The notes: a model not told the origin generated them from the letters alone. A DNA stretch of 38,512 bases from Desulfosporosinus sp. (GCA_031292055.1 JARLHV010000168.1:1-38512); one strand, 5' to 3'; positions 1 through 8,169 are shown, counted from the first letter of the stretch. A program made the numbers and translations.

Positions 1-1
1 T

Positions 2-535
<534 letters not shown>

Positions 536-552
536 TGACAATTTAAGAAAAA

Positions 553-576
553 CCGAGGCTGCGGCCTCGGTCCTTT
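553..576 (+). terminator. Rho-independent terminator of the collagen-like gene
   Basis: Stem CCGAGGC / GCCTCGG with a TGCG loop, followed by TCCTTTT, 17 bases after the stop codon. Confidence 0.85.
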
Positions 577-622
577 TACTGTTCTTGGATATCTTTTGTA
601 TTTCTCAATAATCTTATCTAAT

Positions 623-796
623 GATTCCGCTGCAGAAACCCCTTATTATGCTATTAATATCACGTTTTATTGTCATCCTGAGCGAAACGAAGGATCTTAA
701 GCCCTCTAGATCCTTCGCTCTCGCTCAGGATGACACAAAAATAATTGCAGTGACTTGATATTTTATAACGTTTTAGACTTGTCGAACAGCGGTATC
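623..796. mobile_element. MITE-like element, copy 1, with 7-bp target duplication
   Basis: A 174-bp non-coding element bounded by near-perfect 10-bp terminal inverted repeats (GATTCCGCTG at the left, CAGCGGTATC at the right, one mismatch). It is flanked directly by ATCTAAT at 616-622 and ATCTAAT at 797-803, a perfect 7-bp target-site duplication. Inside is a long imperfect palindrome whose arms begin TGTCATCCTGAGCGAA and end in the inverse. Other copies lie at 7689-7862 (full length), 15542-15697 (right end lost) and 9633-9666 (short inverted fragment). It encodes no protein, so transposition must depend on an enzyme supplied elsewhere. Confidence 0.85.
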
Positions 797-877
797 ATCT
801 AATTTATTTTAAAATAAAAATCAAGCCCATAATTTCCGCATAGATAATTTCTCCACATTCACTCTCCAATTTCAGCA

Positions 878-2338
878 TCAGGTCAATTCGTTAACCTTCG
901 TTATTTCCCAGTTCCCCTTCTCTTTTGCCAAAGAAAATACGGTATTAAAGACCGAATCAGACTTGCCCTCGGTACGCACTATTTTTTCTTGTCCCGCTAT
1001 GTCTGCCGTGGCAGTGTCGCCGGTTACCATGAGCATCGGATCAGCGAAAGAAACGGAATAATCTTTTATTTTCAGTGGACTCCATACCTGAAAATCATGT
1101 CGCCAGTCGTTAACCCCGTCCCCATCTTGACCCGTTGGTAGGAGGTAACCATATTTCTGCGCCAAGACGGCAAGATCATTACTCTTTAGCGCCTCGCCAA
1201 AGGTCGCGTAATATTCCTTGACGGCCGCCATTATTTCCGTCTTTTTACTATCCGCGCTAGGTTTACACGGATTTTCAAGGTCAATATTAAGTACGACATC
1301 CTCCTGTCTAATCCCCAGCCTGGTTATTTTAAGGGCAGTATCCTTTAGGAGACCGTCCTTACCTGCTGGAAGTTCGCCTGTGAATATTAACATTTGATCT
1401 TGACCAAACGGCTTAGAGGCACCGTCTATCAATATCGGGCAAGGTATTTTATAATTATCAACCTTCGTATAAACACCGGCATCAATAGCCCCCGCCACCG
1501 GCTGACCTGTTGAATCCATAACACGGTAGTTCAACACCCAGGTTCCCTTGTCTTTTCCTCGGGTAAAAGACTTCAGATCAACGCTGTAGTTATCAACCGA
1601 AAATTTCCGATTGATATCGAGCTTATCCTTGACCCCGTCTAAAGGAATGATTTCATTCAGGCTGTAAAAACCGTAAAGATCCGTTAGTCGGACTTGAAGC
1701 GTATTGGACGTTAACCCATCAAAATAAGCACGTCCCACGCGCGTTTTCCCGTCCCGAGATATTCGGTAAGACGGTCCGAAACTAACGATATTAGACAGGT
1801 GAGGCTCAAGATTTCGGCCGTTAGCGGACAGAAACAAAATCTGAGGATAGCTTTTATGATAATAACCGGATAACCATCCGTGCTCGATTCCGTCATAGTT
1901 CCCCAGAGCAGTCAACTGGAAATGCAAGCCGGTTTCGCTTATCCCTTTCCCGATGGAGTCCACGGTCAACCGGTAGCCTTTTTGTTCCAAGGTTTCAGAC
2001 AAGGGGTATTCTTGCGCAAATTTCCCTTCTACCGTCTTGAAATTAAGGTCTTTTAAGGTCAAACTCACATTTCCCCCATAGCCCACCGGACCGCCGAAAA
2101 ATTCCAGGCGCAAGGTGGCAGGAGCTTCCTCAAAGGCATCGAAGGTGAGCAAGGTTTTGCCGGCGGGCAGCTTTTGGGAGAAGGTGCTTCTGCCCAATTC
2201 CTGACCCTGATCACCGAAAAGATCCACGGTAAGATAATCCATAGTTTTTATCTCACCATTAACTGCGGCAATCATAAAGGTATGGGTTTTATCCAGCAGT
2301 ATTTTCTCTATAGTCACCTTAGTCCCCTTGCAATCCAC
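878..2338 (-). pseudogene. Surface/anti-sigma-like protein (DUF4179/DUF5643 type), N-terminus lost
   Basis: A 486-residue frame starting at a GTG. The first ~100 residues (VTIEKILLDKTHTFMIAAVN and following) resemble the repeated beta-domains of DUF4179/DUF5643 proteins, which are membrane-anchored extracytoplasmic proteins often linked to sigma-factor genes. The last ~110 residues look like a separate SnoaL/NTF2-like fold (EIMAAVKEYYATFGEALKSND). Family similarity clearly continues upstream of the GTG (EKFVTVNRSV) to an in-frame TAG near 2380, right where a membrane-protein gene ends, so the signal or anchor region appears to have been deleted. No ribosome binding site precedes the GTG. Probably not exported as it stands. 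The family call is by recognition and moderate. Confidence 0.5.
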
Positions 2339-2363
2339 CGATCGGTTTACCGTAACAAATTTT

Positions 2364-2807
2364 TCAGTAATAAAATTCTTCTCCTAAAACATATATAATC
2401 ATGCCGATATTAAATCCAACCATACTACCTATAAAAGTGTGCCAATTAATTTGCCGAGGTAAGGGTGATGGGTATATCATAATAAATAACCAAGTAATAA
2501 TAATGATAAACGCATTAAAATACCTACGATTACGTCTCCATTTACTCCACTTTTCCGAAACAAATTTCTGTTGTTCATATTCCCATAGTGGTTCCATAAA
2601 AGGAAATATTCTGATATAGAGAAGATTTCCAAGTTTTTGCCTGAATTTTATCGAACATAGAAATATTATCAATAGCAGATTGAAGGTGATACGTATCGAC
2701 ACGCCTAGGTAAAATGGCGCTCCAAATAACAAAAAGACTATTAGTAATATAAAATTTGCCGCAAAACCTTCGATGAACCTTAATCTTCTTAAAATACTTA
2801 TATCCAC
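2364..2807 (-). CDS. Hypothetical four-helix membrane protein
   Basis: 147 residues from a GTG start preceded by a strong GAGGGGGG site. Four hydrophobic segments are visible: about residues 15-33 (NFILLIVFLLFGAPFYLGV), 38-52, 98-114 (AFIIIITWLFIMIYPS) and 126-143, with a charged cytoplasmic stretch between the second and third (EKWSKWRRNRR). I do not recognise the family. Its stop lies at the point where the next gene downstream has lost its N-terminus. Confidence 0.6.
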   Translation of the reverse strand: MDISILRRLRFIEGFAANFILLIVFLLFGAPFYLGVSIRITFNLLLIIFLCSIKFRQKLGNLLYIRIFPFMEPLWEYEQQKFVSEKWSKWRRNRRYFNAFIIIITWLFIMIYPSPLPRQINWHTFIGSMVGFNIGMIIYVLGEEFYY

Positions 2808-2905
2808 AATGTCCCCCCCTCGTCAAATCATCTTGGAATTTTATGATTACTTCTATAATATAGTCACTCCACGAATCCTTTTTTGTCAGCCTTGTGATTC
2901 ATACA

Positions 2906-3305
2906 TCAGACCCTCAAGATAGACCTTATGCAAGATGACGTAATCATCTCATAATTTTCATCGCCCTGCAATTTGACCTCTGAGAGATGACCGTTTGTCA
3001 CTGTATAAGCTGTTTGATTATCATAGACAATTATCTGCTGATTAACTCCAATAAGGGTACGAGTATTTTTATTAAAGGGAATCAAACCTTCCCATTCAGT
3101 TTTCAGAGCAGGGTTGTCTTTCATGATGCCTATTTTCATTAGTTGTTGGGTCACACCTTTCAGGGCAGTTAAGTACATCAGATTGGCAGCGGTCGAGACA
3201 ACAAATTTTTCAACTTTTCCGCCCGCAGAAATCTCTTCGGATCCTTGACTAGCAATATAAAAAGATCATAATCGTTCCTAGCCGGATTTTCCGTATTTTC
3301 CTCAT
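2906..3305 (-). pseudogene. Frameshifted small exported/lipoprotein-like gene
   Basis: An ATG at 3305, with AGAGAGGT just upstream, opens a signal-like N-terminus (MRKIRKIRLGTIMIFLYC) that stops after 18 codons. The next frame continues without a start codon of its own (SQGSEEISAGGKVEKFVV) to the end at 2906. One missing or extra base near 3262-3272 would restore a protein of about 130 residues. The body (TRTLIGVNQQIIVYDNQTAY) is unfamiliar. It lies downstream of a BlaI-type repressor and another relic and may have been the last gene of that operon. Confidence 0.45.
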
Positions 3306-3383
3306 GATACCTCTCTTAATTTGCTGAGAAAATAGCATTTCATTCCATATCTTGTCCAAAGGGCATGGAAGTCTAGTTCTTTT

Positions 3384-3738
3384 TTATGCGCAGTTTTTTT
3401 CTGCCAATTGTTTGGCCGTCATGTTACCGATCACTAATTTCCCTTGGTCATTAAAGCCAACAATGTTGACAGCCTGGTCTCTTATGTTGTTATGGACTAG
3501 TAGGCCATCATGCATGGTTAAACCGTCTGGAAAAGCTCCGTTTCCCTTCCCGTCTGGGTCATAAAACCCACCTGCATTAATACCGGCGACTGCTCCCGTA
3601 TCCTTAACAAAATCGCTGACCCGTTCTCCCGTGACCCCAATTTCTTGGCAGACAGCCAACTTGATTCGTTTCAGAGGTAAGCAACACCCAATGAAAAAAG
3701 CTAAGATAATTGGCCTGTAAAAGCGTCAGTATCTTCAC
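3384..3738 (-). pseudogene. Phosphodiester glycosidase (NAGPA) domain protein, frameshifted and truncated
   Basis: The GTG at 3736-3738 overlaps the TGA of the upstream BlaI-type gene (GTGA) and has GAAAGGAAAG as ribosome site, so translation was coupled. After six codons the frame is wrong. The +1 frame gives a membrane segment (RPIILAFFIGCCLPL) and then a recognisable NAGPA core: GAVAGINAGGFYDPDGKGNG and DGLTMHDGLLVHNN, which carries the family's invariant N-G/A-G-F pattern. NAGPA proteins are normally about 300 residues and hydrolyse phosphodiester-linked sugars at the cell surface. Here the C-terminal half is missing, ending at NMTAKQLAEKNCA. Inactive as it stands. Confidence 0.6.
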
Positions 3739-4112
3739 TCTTTCCTTTCTTCAAGGAGTTGTTTAAGTTCTTCAATGTCGTCCTGAGAGAGTTTTTCTTC
3801 TTGAAGAAAAGTAACCAGCATAGGCTTGAGTGCTCCGCCAAAAACACGATTCAGAAAAGTCTTACTCTCTGCTTTGATGCACTCTTCTTCTGTTACTAAC
3901 GGATAATAGATATAGACTCTTCCTTCTTCTTGGAAACTGAGCGCCCCCTTTTTCACAAGTCGGCCGATTAACGTCTTAATCGTGTTTGGTTTCCAATCGT
4001 TCGATTGTTCTAACGCCTTTACAATTTCATTGGCAGTACATGGAACGGATTTAGCCCAACAAATTTTCATAACTTCCCATTCAGCGTCCGATATATTAGG
4101 TGTTTCTTTCAA
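3735..4112 (-). CDS. BlaI/MecI/CopY-family transcriptional repressor
   Basis: 125 residues from a TTG start chosen because AAAGGAG lies 8 bases upstream and the product then has the normal family length (about 120-130). The winged-helix N-terminal domain is clear: ISDAEWEVMKICW, TANEIVKAL, KPNTIKTLIGRLVKKGALS, and a wing RVYIYYPLVTEEEC; the C-terminal helices (about 85-125) are the usual dimerisation part. Two perfect TACA-N2-TGTA operators lie 27-61 bases upstream, so it very likely represses itself. In typical systems it is relieved by cleavage by a BlaR1/MecR1-type M56 metalloprotease, but none is present: the coupled next gene is a broken NAGPA protein. Confidence 0.88.
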   Translation of the reverse strand: MKETPNISDAEWEVMKICWAKSVPCTANEIVKALEQSNDWKPNTIKTLIGRLVKKGALSFQEEGRVYIYYPLVTEEECIKAESKTFLNRVFGGALKPMLVTFLQEEKLSQDDIEELKQLLEERKE

Positions 4113-4138
4113 GTAAAGGACTCCTTTCAGTCTAAGTT

Positions 4139-4148
4139 TACAAATGTA
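4139..4148. promoter_or_regulatory. BlaI-type operator, proximal
   Basis: TACAAATGTA, matching the TACA-N2-TGTA core bound by BlaI/MecI dimers. It is 27 bases upstream of the repressor start and 24 bp centre-to-centre from the second site. Confidence 0.75.
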
Positions 4149-4162
4149 GTTAATATGCATAT

Positions 4163-4172
4163 TACAACTGTA
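4163..4172. promoter_or_regulatory. BlaI-type operator, distal
   Basis: TACAACTGTA, the second TACA-N2-TGTA palindrome. Paired sites about two helical turns apart are usual for BlaI-family autoregulation. Confidence 0.75.
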
Positions 4173-4307
4173 AACAATTATTGCCAAACCAAATTATGCC
4201 ATTACGACTACTATAACCGTTACGCTTTCAAATTTCTAAACACGACAAGATCATTTCACATTTGCTCGTTATCTTGACCACCGATTCTAACTAGTACAAA
4301 ACAAAAT

Positions 4308-4328
4308 CCCAGGCCGTTAAAACCTGGG
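4308..4328 (-). terminator. Terminator of the DUF2284 gene
   Basis: CCCAGG / CCTGGG stem with a 9-base loop. Read on the minus strand it is followed by GATTTTGTTTTG. Confidence 0.6.
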
Positions 4329-4431
4329 ACAAATTCATAGTGTTTTTTGTCTATTGATCGGAATTAAAAGTTTCTCTTTTTTGCTGACACTGCTCCTTCC
4401 GTAAGATCATCGTATTGGTCCGCCAGAAGTT

Positions 4432-4977
4432 TCAACCTCCGTATAATATCATACTAAAATAGGTCAGGCTATTAGGGCCATTGTTGTATTTAACGTTGCA
4501 GATCTGCGCCAACTGAGTAACTAAAATTCCAAACCCTTCTGTTGCAGGATACATACGTTCAGGAAATCTGCAAGGTTTCGCTGGATAAGTGCATGTTTTA
4601 CACACTGTACATCCTTCTGTAGAAAGGGTTAGTATATTTCTAAATTCAGCATGAAAGACTTGTGTTACCCGATCAGTGATTTCTTCATGTATAATGCGGG
4701 CTTCAAGCCATCCCTTCACATTATACATATTTGTAAGGTGGGTCAATGAGGTAAACAGAAAAGCATTTTCAAACCCACTACATATTTCTCTGCATCGCTC
4801 CACACTTCCGACTGCAGGAGGACAAGCCCATGATGTACCATACATACCACAGGCATTCTTTTCACACAGCATTCTGACTTCATCCGAAAAAACTATCTGG
4901 CTTGATTTTATAAAAGCATATTCTTGGATATTTAAACTTTCTTTTTCTCTAAAAATTATTTTTTCAATTGCACTCAT
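4432..4977 (-). CDS. DUF2284 predicted metal-binding protein
   Basis: 181 residues from the ATG at 4977, which is 9 bases after GAGGTG; an in-frame GTG four codons earlier overlaps that site and is less likely. Eight or more cysteines sit in the pattern typical of DUF2284: CEKNACGMYGTSWACPPAVG near residues 38-57, then CREICSG, and a C-terminal group CTVCKTCTYPAKPCRFPERM. This resembles a scaffold for an Fe-S cluster or other metal. DUF2284 genes are often found near corrinoid-dependent methyltransferases in anaerobes, and a homocysteine methyltransferase-like gene lies divergently 0.9 kb away. Biochemical role unknown. Confidence 0.8.
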   Translation of the reverse strand: MSAIEKIIFREKESLNIQEYAFIKSSQIVFSDEVRMLCEKNACGMYGTSWACPPAVGSVERCREICSGFENAFLFTSLTHLTNMYNVKGWLEARIIHEEITDRVTQVFHAEFRNILTLSTEGCTVCKTCTYPAKPCRFPERMYPATEGFGILVTQLAQICNVKYNNGPNSLTYFSMILYGG

Positions 4978-4985
4978 GACAAATT

Positions 4986-5117
4986 TCACCTCAAATCATC
5001 AAAATCATAGCCTGGCATATTGAGAAGAAGAACGCCAAGACAAATAACAATTAGCGTAAACCATTTTGACTTTATATTATAGACTTTATTTGAGTCGGCG
5101 ATCGTCGATTCAACCAT
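4986..5117 (-). CDS. Short membrane ORF, probable remnant of a transporter N-terminus
   Basis: 43 codons from an ATG with AAGAAGGA 7 bases upstream. It encodes a charged N-terminus and one transmembrane segment (KWFTLIVICLGVLLLNMPG), and its TGA lies within the ribosome binding site of the DUF2284 gene. The segment resembles the first helix of DHA2-type MFS drug transporters, where LLLNMD would be expected. It could be a true small membrane protein co-translated with DUF2284, or what is left after a deletion. I cannot decide from sequence alone. Confidence 0.4.
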   Translation of the reverse strand: MVESTIADSNKVYNIKSKWFTLIVICLGVLLLNMPGYDFDDLR

Positions 5118-5203
5118 TGATAATCCTTCTTCCGATAAGTCAAGACCTCACTCATCTTCATGCGACCTATGATCTTTTCCTTCAAAACTTAAATGTTATT
5201 ATT

Positions 5204-5219
5204 ATGTGTATATGCACAT
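5204..5219. promoter_or_regulatory. Palindromic operator-like site 1
   Basis: ATGTGTATATGCACAT, near-perfect dyad in the region between the divergent DUF2284 and methyltransferase genes. It resembles the GTGTATATACAC-type sites of GntR-family repressors. A second, better dyad lies at 5292-5307. Confidence 0.4.
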
Positions 5220-5291
5220 AAGGTGCAAAAAAATTATTAACTTATTGTCTCCAATTTTTGAAGTTCCTCACAAGGGTAGTACGTTTACATT

Positions 5292-5307
5292 AAGTGTATA
5301 TACACTT
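5292..5307. promoter_or_regulatory. Palindromic operator-like site 2
   Basis: AAGTGTATATACACTT, a perfect 16-bp palindrome. It shares the GTGTATAT core with the site at 5204-5219, 88 bp away. The regulator is not identified. Confidence 0.45.
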
Positions 5308-5330
5308 TTATATATTAACAGTCAATAACT

Positions 5331-5381
5331 TTTATGTCAAGGCATATAAGTATGGATCATCGGTTGCAACAAAAACGCTCT
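5331..5381 (+). repeat. About 50-bp dispersed repeat, copy A
   Basis: Begins TTATGTCAAGGCATATAAGT and ends ACGCTCT. A diverged copy is at 17429-17475 in the same orientation (one GATCA insertion and a few changes). Both copies lie near a copy of the 111-bp repeat, but on opposite sides of it. Confidence 0.65.
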
Positions 5382-5514
5382 AAAACGCTATCCATTGGCC
5401 ATCGAAAATCCCTCCTGTACTAAAATATAAGCTAATACCTTAGGGAACAGTCAAGTGCAAATTTTATTACCTAAAATCCCGCATTTTTTTATACCTACAA
5501 GGAAAAACACTGTA

Positions 5515-5625
5515 AATACGCCTTGGGGAATTCTGAACGGGGAACCACAGATTACACAGATTAAGAACGATTAGTATAGAAACACACAGACAAAGGATAA
5601 AGGGGATGGAGAATGTGGAACGGGA
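5515..5625 (+). repeat. 111-bp dispersed repeat, copy A
   Basis: From AATACGCCTTGGGG to GTGGAACGGGA, identical at every base to 17267-17377. It contains internal near-repeats of the ACCACAGATTACACAGATTA type often seen as dispersed non-coding repeats. It has no ribosome site or convincing gene. Flanks on both sides are unrelated at the two sites. Confidence 0.9.
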
Positions 5626-5706
5626 TTCACAGGCCTATGCCATTATTGGTGCCGTTACTCTCTACTTAATTACTACAGCTATGCCACACATTGTTCAACA
5701 ATCGTA
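5626..5706 (+). pseudogene. Scrap of an MFS transporter gene
   Basis: Reads ITTAMPHIVQQS then stops. The same TATAMPHIVQQ motif, the end of the first helix of DHA2/EmrB-type transporters, occurs in the larger relic at 24483-24889. Only this motif survives, immediately beyond the 111-bp repeat. Confidence 0.4.
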
Positions 5707-5777
5707 AAATAGCCAAGAGCTCGCACTACTGTGCACCTGTGAGAGCCGCCAAAAAATAAGGGGAACTTTCAGGCGAA

Positions 5778-5799
5778 AAGTTGCGAAAAGGCGTAACTT
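5778..5799 (+). promoter_or_regulatory. Stem-loop in the leader of the methyltransferase-like gene
   Basis: Eight-base stem AAGTTGCG / CGTAACTT (one G-T pair) with loop AAAAGG, 64 bases before the start codon. It does not match SAM, cobalamin, THF or other riboswitch consensus sequences I know. No T-run follows. Confidence 0.3.
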
Positions 5800-5862
5800 T
5801 AGCTTAGAATTGAAGTTATTATTAACCACTAATATTTTGATCTTATTAGGGAGGCTAAAATC

Positions 5863-7164
5863 GTGAAGAGTTTTCTAAATTCTATTCAAGAAAAGGTTCT
5901 ACTATATGATGGTTCTAAAGGTGTTATGCTCCAAAGGAGAGGTCTAACCGGAGCTGAAGCATCAGAATCATGGAATTTATCAAATCCAGAAGAGGTTAAA
6001 AATCTATATAACCAGTACCAAGTTGCTGGTTCAGATGTAATTCAAACCAATACCTTTCCAGGTAATCGAGTTACCCTGGGTAAGCATGGTTTAGGGGATA
6101 AAACGTATCAATTAAACTTTGCTGGTGTAAAATTAGCCAAAGAAATTACTGGCGATAGTACTTACGTTGCTGCTTCAGTGGGTCCGACTGGTGAGTTATT
6201 AGAGCCTTCAGGCACTTTGAACTTTGATCACGCCTATAACATTTTTACAGAGCCCTTGAAGGCCATTGAAGATGCTGGTGCAGATCTTGTTAATTTTGAA
6301 ACCTTTGCAGACTTAAATGAATTACGGGCAGCTATATTAGCTGCGAAAGAGACTACAAATCTCCCTATTATTGCTTCAGTAACCTTTAACGCCAATAGTC
6401 GAACGCTGTTTGGTAATTCAGCAGAAGTATGTGCTATTGTCTGTCAATCACTCGGTGTTGCTGTCGTAGGTGCTAATTGTTCAGGGGGTCCCGATAGTTT
6501 AATTGAACCGATTAAAAAAATGCATTCTGTGGTATCTATCCCTCTTTGCGTAAAAGCAAATGCCGGGATGCCTGAACTAGTGAAAGGTCAGGTAATCTAT
6601 CGCCAAAAACCCCAACAATTTAGTTTGTATACCAAAGAATTTGTGGAAAACGGAGTGCGACTTATTGGCGGATGTTGCGGAACTACCCCAGAATTTATTG
6701 TTGAGATTAAAAAGGCTCTTGCTGAGTTAGAAACCCCAGAGTTAACGTTGAAACTCAATCCAACCATTACTTCAGCTTATAATCATCTTGTTCTTTCCCC
6801 AGACAAAAACTATTCAGTTAAAAAGCTTTCACAAGAAGATGTTACGACATTAATCAACGGTAATTTTTCTAGCTTGGTACAGGAATGCAAGTCCGAACAA
6901 CTTGATTACCTTTTATTAGATTTTGGTACTATCAATGCAACATTTGACGTTTGGAGCTTTGCCAGTAAATTCGGGTTGTTAATCAAAAAACCCGTTATGA
7001 TAAAATCCGAGTCACCAGAAATGCTTCATAAATTTCTAAGATATTATCCCGGAAAGGCAGGAGTGGTTTTATCAGATAACTCCCCGCTATCTCTTTCTCA
7101 AATACAACACTACGGCGCTTTAATCGTAAATGCGGCTTTGAAGCCTAATTTCAAAGACCTATGA
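5863..7164 (+). CDS. Homocysteine S-methyltransferase-domain protein (MetH N-terminal type)
   Basis: 433 residues from a GTG start with TTAGGGAGG 8 bases upstream. Residues 1-290 form a homocysteine-methyltransferase barrel: LLYDGSKGVMLQRRGL at the N-terminus, NTFPGNR, and the three zinc-ligand cysteines in GANCSGGPDS and IGGCCGTTPE. The C-terminal ~140 residues (DYLLLDFGTINATFD, PVMIKSESPE) are not a cobalamin-binding domain and look like a shortened pterin-binding-like or unrelated alpha/beta region. It could transfer a methyl group from a separate corrinoid protein to homocysteine or another thiol. Absence of the usual MetH domains argues against a stand-alone methionine synthase. The zinc site is visible; the substrate is inferred. 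Confidence 0.8.
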   Translation: MKSFLNSIQEKVLLYDGSKGVMLQRRGLTGAEASESWNLSNPEEVKNLYNQYQVAGSDVIQTNTFPGNRVTLGKHGLGDKTYQLNFAGVKLAKEITGDSTYVAASVGPTGELLEPSGTLNFDHAYNIFTEPLKAIEDAGADLVNFETFADLNELRAAILAAKETTNLPIIASVTFNANSRTLFGNSAEVCAIVCQSLGVAVVGANCSGGPDSLIEPIKKMHSVVSIPLCVKANAGMPELVKGQVIYRQKPQQFSLYTKEFVENGVRLIGGCCGTTPEFIVEIKKALAELETPELTLKLNPTITSAYNHLVLSPDKNYSVKKLSQEDVTTLINGNFSSLVQECKSEQLDYLLLDFGTINATFDVWSFASKFGLLIKKPVMIKSESPEMLHKFLRYYPGKAGVVLSDNSPLSLSQIQHYGALIVNAALKPNFKDL

Positions 7165-7165
7165 T

Positions 7166-7545
7166 ATATTTTGGTTTAAACATTTTCTGTAAGTAATCGA
7201 CTCTATATAAACTGTAACCCATATCTGCTGTCCCTAACATACCTAGAACTAAAAGTATCCCTATGCCCAGACCTGTAAACCTAGCTCTATGAACGCGGTT
7301 TGGAAAAGTTTTTCTTTGAGAGGAGCAAACTCGATACGCGTCCTGTGTCTTGATGCGGTATAAGATTCTTCCAGGTAACCAGTTGATCGAGATCCTGCAG
7401 AAGCTGCTCTTCAGTGTACTCTCGAAAGTGCGGATCCTGCTTCAAATACTGCAAAATCTCTTCGAGATCTATGTAGTAACTTTACATAAGCACAGAATTC
7501 TTTCAATGTGTTTCTCTAATGCTTTAATAATTTTCATGCGACATC
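7166..7545 (-). pseudogene. Relic of a TIGR02677/DUF2397 protein (Wadjet type III JetA family)
   Basis: On the minus strand, 7276-7477 reads YYIDLEEILQYLKQDPHFRE and then EYTEEQLLQDLDQLVTWKNL, IPHQDTGRVSS. This is the helix-turn-helix region characteristic of TIGR02677/DUF2397 proteins, which occur with DUF2398, DUF2399 and SMC-like genes in type III Wadjet plasmid-defence loci. A start-like frame (MKIIKALEKHIERIL) precedes it at about 7536 but is out of frame. After KPRS the frame ends, and an overlapping frame gives one transmembrane segment (TGLGIGILLVLGMLGTADMG) of unknown origin. Normal family length is about 500 residues. No other Wadjet gene is present. Similarity is by recognition. 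Confidence 0.5.
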
Positions 7546-7688
7546 TCCTTAGCACCTCTTGTCTTCGAGTTTAAAGTACTTTCTAACCCTTCCGTTCCCC
7601 TTCACTCCGGTCGTTTTCCGTGCGCTGTCGGTCAATCATAAACCCTCGTGACCTCAAAGCTTAAGAAGCCTGATAAAGTTCATACTAT

Positions 7689-7862
7689 GATTCCGCTGCA
7701 GAAACCCCTTGTTATGCTATTTATATCACGTTTTATTGTCATCCTGAGCGAAGCGAAGGATCTTTTGTCCCTGGAACCTTCGCTCTCGCTCAGGATGACA
7801 CAAAAATAATGGCAGTGACTTGATATTTTATAACGTTTTTAGACTTGTCAAACAGCGGAATC
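7689..7862. mobile_element. MITE-like element, copy 2 (full length)
   Basis: 174 bp with perfect 10-bp terminal inverted repeats GATTCCGCTG / CAGCGGAATC. Internal palindrome arms start TGTCATCCTGAGCGAAGCGA. No target duplication is evident (flanks ATACTAT and ATGGTTT), so this copy is older or rearranged. It cuts off the 3' end of the small gene at 7848-8051. Confidence 0.85.
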
Positions 7863-8051
7863 ATGGTTTAGTCCGGGGTAGAATTTGCACGAGGCATTAG
7901 GGTGAACTTTTAATATCTGTTGGTACCGGATTTCCTTTAAATACCATGCATAGACGAAACCAACCAATAGGGTCTGCTTTGCTATCTCTTCAGACATGAC
8001 GGCGATGAAATCAAACTTGTCTTTAAGTGCTTGTATCTGCTGTAATGCCAT
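7848..8051 (-). pseudogene. Small gene truncated by the MITE-like element
   Basis: 67 codons from ATG (AAAAAGGTAAA upstream). MALQQIQALKDKFDFIAVMS and the following residues look genuine. The last five codons come from the terminal repeat of the MITE copy at 7689-7862, so the true C-terminus was lost. Family not recognised. No continuation was found on the far side of the element. Confidence 0.4.
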
Positions 8052-8075
8052 TTTACCTTTTTTATTTTAATCTTT

Positions 8076-8120
8076 AACTTGATATGTAATATTAATGTGA
8101 TATCATAATAATATCAAGTT
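8076..8120. promoter_or_regulatory. Inverted repeat upstream of the SPFH gene
   Basis: AACTTGATAT at 8076-8085 and ATATCAAGTT at 8111-8120 form perfect 10-bp arms with a 25-bp spacer that contains a further GATATC. It lies 50 bases upstream of the SPFH start codon. Possible operator, perhaps for the Arc-like protein of the same operon. Confidence 0.4.
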
Positions 8121-8169
8121 GTTGAGTTGACTTGACAACAATCGAAAATAAATAGGAGATGAATCAATC

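Larger units (their letters stand above)
5118..5862. other. Intergenic region without an intact gene
   Basis: Holds the two GTGTATAT palindromes, copies A of the two dispersed repeats, an MFS scrap and the leader hairpin, listed separately. The rest (5120-5200, 5382-5514, 5707-5777) shows nothing I can support. Confidence 0.6.

Noticed and set aside
4163..4172. General sigma-factor promoter instead of an operator
   Set aside because: The perfect TACA-N2-TGTA symmetry, repeated at 4139, fits BlaI-family sites much better; -10/-35 boxes here are not distinct.
5700..5862. Riboswitch (SAM, cobalamin or THF) before the methyltransferase-like gene
   Set aside because: Only one short hairpin is present; none of the conserved core sequences of these riboswitches can be found.
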